Source of the DNA: Flavobacterium amniphilum
GTDB lineage: Bacteria; Bacteroidota; Bacteroidia; Flavobacteriales; Flavobacteriaceae
DNA length: 64,000 bases
NCBI RefSeq assembly: GCF_023634845.1
Contig: NZ_JAMLJL010000010.1
Coordinates: 62,001 to 126,000 of the forward strand
Reading direction: 5' to 3'
This document shows, one piece after another, positions 63,001 to 64,000 of this stretch. Position 1 is the first letter of the stretch; the number at the start of each line of letters is the position of its first letter. Made by a program: the position numbers and the translations under genes. Under the pieces are notes generated by a model, which searched no databases, was not told where the DNA came from, and saw nothing but the letters and a program-made list of their open reading frames with translations.

Positions 63001-64000
63001 TCAGCCAGTATGGGTAATGTTGTGAATGTTTTTGCGGTTGGTCAGGTGATATCCGGACATGCTAATATTCCTGCAGGTACAACTATTACAGCTATTACAG
63101 TGGGGGCCTTTGGATTCCCTTATCCTCCGGTAACATTAACACTATCAACTCCGGTTACTGCACCTGTTCCAGCAGCAACTCCTCTTAATTTCTCTTCTAT
63201 GGTAAACAATTGTTCTGCTGTAGTTGTTGAAGCTAATGCAACGAATGCTAACTTAGCAATAGGGACAGGAGTTTCTGGTCCTGGTATACCAGTTGGGACA
63301 GTTATTACAGGAATAAATTTTAATAATGACTCGACAACTAATATTGTTAAAATCACTTTATCGTCTTCAGTTACGGGTTTAGCTATATCTCCAATCGCAA
63401 CTCCACAGACATTGACTTTTACAGGGGTAAATCCGGGATCATACGCAGTAATTTTAACAGCCGCCAATCCTAGCATAGTTGCGGGGATGACCGTTTCAGG
63501 GACAGGTATCAAGCCAGGAACATTTGTAACTGATGTAACAGGTGCGAAAGTAACCTTATCTGAAGCTATCCAAGTTGGAGCTCCGTCTCCTCTGGTTATG
63601 GATTTTTATCCTTTCAATACACTTTCAAGTGGTTCATTTGTTTATGCGTCGCCAATTCACTATGCTGCAGGACTGAATCATACACTTCAAATTGGGGATG
63701 GTATATCAGCGCAAAACACATCGCTGATCTCAACAGGATTTAACTGTCAATTTCAGGCACTGGGAGGATTATTCTCTTTAGGGAACTTAACAGTTGATGC
63801 ACCTGACGGGAACAACAGGTTTATGAATGTGAGCAGCAATAATGCTAATAACGCTTACAATATGAACGTTCAGAATGCATTTACGGTTACTGCCGGAAGT
63901 GCTTTTAGAAAGACGTTTGCGAATGCAACGGTTTATGTTGGAGGTAATATTATAAATAACGGTACAATCAATTTCCCTTCAGCCGGCACAGGTTTAACTT
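60058..64000 (+). CDS. giant secreted repeat protein (5' part; runs off the window)
   Basis: The frame stays open from ATG 60058 (or 60064) to the last base, over 1310 codons. A signal-like segment (FLILSLFCFSGSLFS) follows a short basic start. The body is Ser/Thr/Asn/Gly/Ala-rich beta structure. Two kinds of repeat are seen. One is a ~60-residue module of the form PNIxxGMxVxGxGIPxxTxV then LTLS, near nt 60343, 60559, 62968, 63187 and 63424. The other is a W-x-TW-GG segment (SGLWSQTNTWDGGKVP, SGDWNTPSTWVGGVVP). The C terminus lies outside, so a T9SS sorting domain cannot be confirmed. A large adhesin-like surface or secreted protein is likely. Confidence 0.85.
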   Translation, partial: MIMHKKLPFNKVIKYFVFKDRDKLLYSVFLILSLFCFSGSLFSQTTLINPLTNGGFNLGNTFAANGWTVANEGTGPIKWTVGTAASGTTSVGTTTASSATVVLTAANANIIQGQMVYGTNIPVNTFVQSISGTTLTLSQNATASGSGITLGFGKFTGGISVSTTQLTTASIAANTYSVTLAAANPNISVGMTIAPIPGFIDVNTYVASINGTALGLSKASINGTALAVAQTLTFNATSAAISGNAAYVTNDNGVTNSYGGYSGNRTLYFYRDVTVPSAEKAITLTFDVKSAPGSGAGWQVWAAPVTQSVTGTNTQVTSPFTYGVSWPGATLISFNSNPQVATTKTTAFVPKSLAGTTFRLIFVWTNSSSAGTLPPAAIDNISLTSRIPEEITCAQSGLWSQTNTWDGGKVPTFADTVILDNDNEAVMIDSRYSGCEDLILAGLNTLVQYAISTVMDEFTINNDLNLAAGGARFNNHDSTNGKYLKLGHNLDVGPTARFDSSFGTTTAFQGRLTLNGSLLQTITVDPAGFMGGSAPGTNAFGNRAGVLNQLEVTNTNTATSNVIWNVNGVRINGGLILTSGRVSVTSGNRLVLGNFGSLNATTIVLGSGFTSGMISRWISGSNTKDVQPGTEYPGTDNNYKPLWYPFISNAGLDRSLYLLPEANPTTAGEVAVTYTDATTATGSLSIADGSYTINKRYNGNWAFSTPDSNAIPAGPALVYVPNATTPTNRVGVYANGGFEAIDGSSRLMKLSTAMSGIHQDGTAQPFVFRKGVPFADLTASPVYVGVNATSVLNTATGIVSAASGDWNTPSTWVGGVVPACGNVATIANGHNVTVTTTANAAGVIINKGGTLTNNAGATTMTVGCTNNNSAFYNYGTHTMTAGNLKVNGFVAHKTGSFFNQTGGEIIIDSNNNGDVATSVAFGGTSCKIETSNLALTGGKITIVDPLVNIGSPISATSIGNYTLNTEGATGTFTVSGSITGSSASMGNVVNVFAVGQVISGHANIPAGTTITAITVGAFGFPYPPVTLTLSTPVTAPVPAATPLNFSSMVNNCSAVVVEANATNANLAIGTGVSGPGIPVGTVITGINFNNDSTTNIVKITLSSSVTGLAISPIATPQTLTFTGVNPGSYAVILTAANPSIVAGMTVSGTGIKPGTFVTDVTGAKVTLSEAIQVGAPSPLVMDFYPFNTLSSGSFVYASPIHYAAGLNHTLQIGDGISAQNTSLISTGFNCQFQALGGLFSLGNLTVDAPDGNNRFMNVSSNNANNAYNMNVQNAFTVTAGSAFRKTFANATVYVGGNIINNGTINFPSAGTGLT

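Overview
The window looks like chromosomal DNA from a Flavobacterium-type member of the Bacteroidota. The support is an AT-rich genome, promoters of the form TTG-N17..23-TAnnTTTG, type IX secretion (T9SS) cargo with type A and type B C-terminal sorting domains, a TonB-dependent receptor paired with a DUF4249 lipoprotein, an RprY-like response regulator, and many small signal-peptide proteins and lipoproteins. Both ends are cut: the first gene lacks its 5' end and the last runs off the right edge.

Region 1 (1-6.3 kb) is the most distinctive locus, a compact ribosomal peptide (RiPP) cluster. It has an outer-membrane beta-barrel protein, three tandem precursors of 63-65 residues with double-glycine leaders and a four-cysteine core made of two CPxLxxC motifs, a perfect 13-bp hairpin, a radical SAM/SPASM maturase, and a C39-peptidase ABC exporter that overlaps the maturase and starts at TTG. 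I infer that the peptides are modified at Cys, cut after GG and exported. The product is unknown.

Region 2 (6.4-20.8 kb) starts with a three-gene operon of an aspartic protease and two hypotheticals, then an exactly 21-bp-periodic minisatellite. After it come an XRE regulator with a B12-binding radical SAM protein, a CHASE4 hybrid histidine kinase, a YfbU-family protein, an RprXY-like two-component system divergent from a DUF1573 protein with 11-bp-spaced GTTAAC sites between them, a secreted papain-like peptidase and rimO.

Region 3 (20.9-31.5 kb) holds a T9SS cargo protein with a perfect 20-bp inverted repeat beside its start codon, a FadL-type porin, a Tyr/Gly/Ser-rich lipoprotein divergent from proS, two identical tRNA-Glu genes, rpsT, a DUF5995 protein, typA, an 11-bp-periodic tandem array and an ACT-domain protein.

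Region 4 (31.5-49.6 kb) contains a parvulin, a GNAT acetyltransferase, lipoproteins, DUF4256 flanked by related small-gene sequences (one only a fragment), two large T9SS type B proteins, a DUF1456/esterase pair, a TerB-like protein, a LytS/LytTR-type two-component pair, a seven-repeat beta-propeller T9SS protein, and a lipoprotein with a truncated duplicate beside uvrB.

Region 5 (49.6-64 kb) has uvrB, rlmF, thiamine pyrophosphokinase, the DUF4249/TonB receptor pair, a membrane TPR-AraC regulator followed by a paralogue-like TPR protein without HTH, and the first 3.9 kb of a giant secreted repeat protein.
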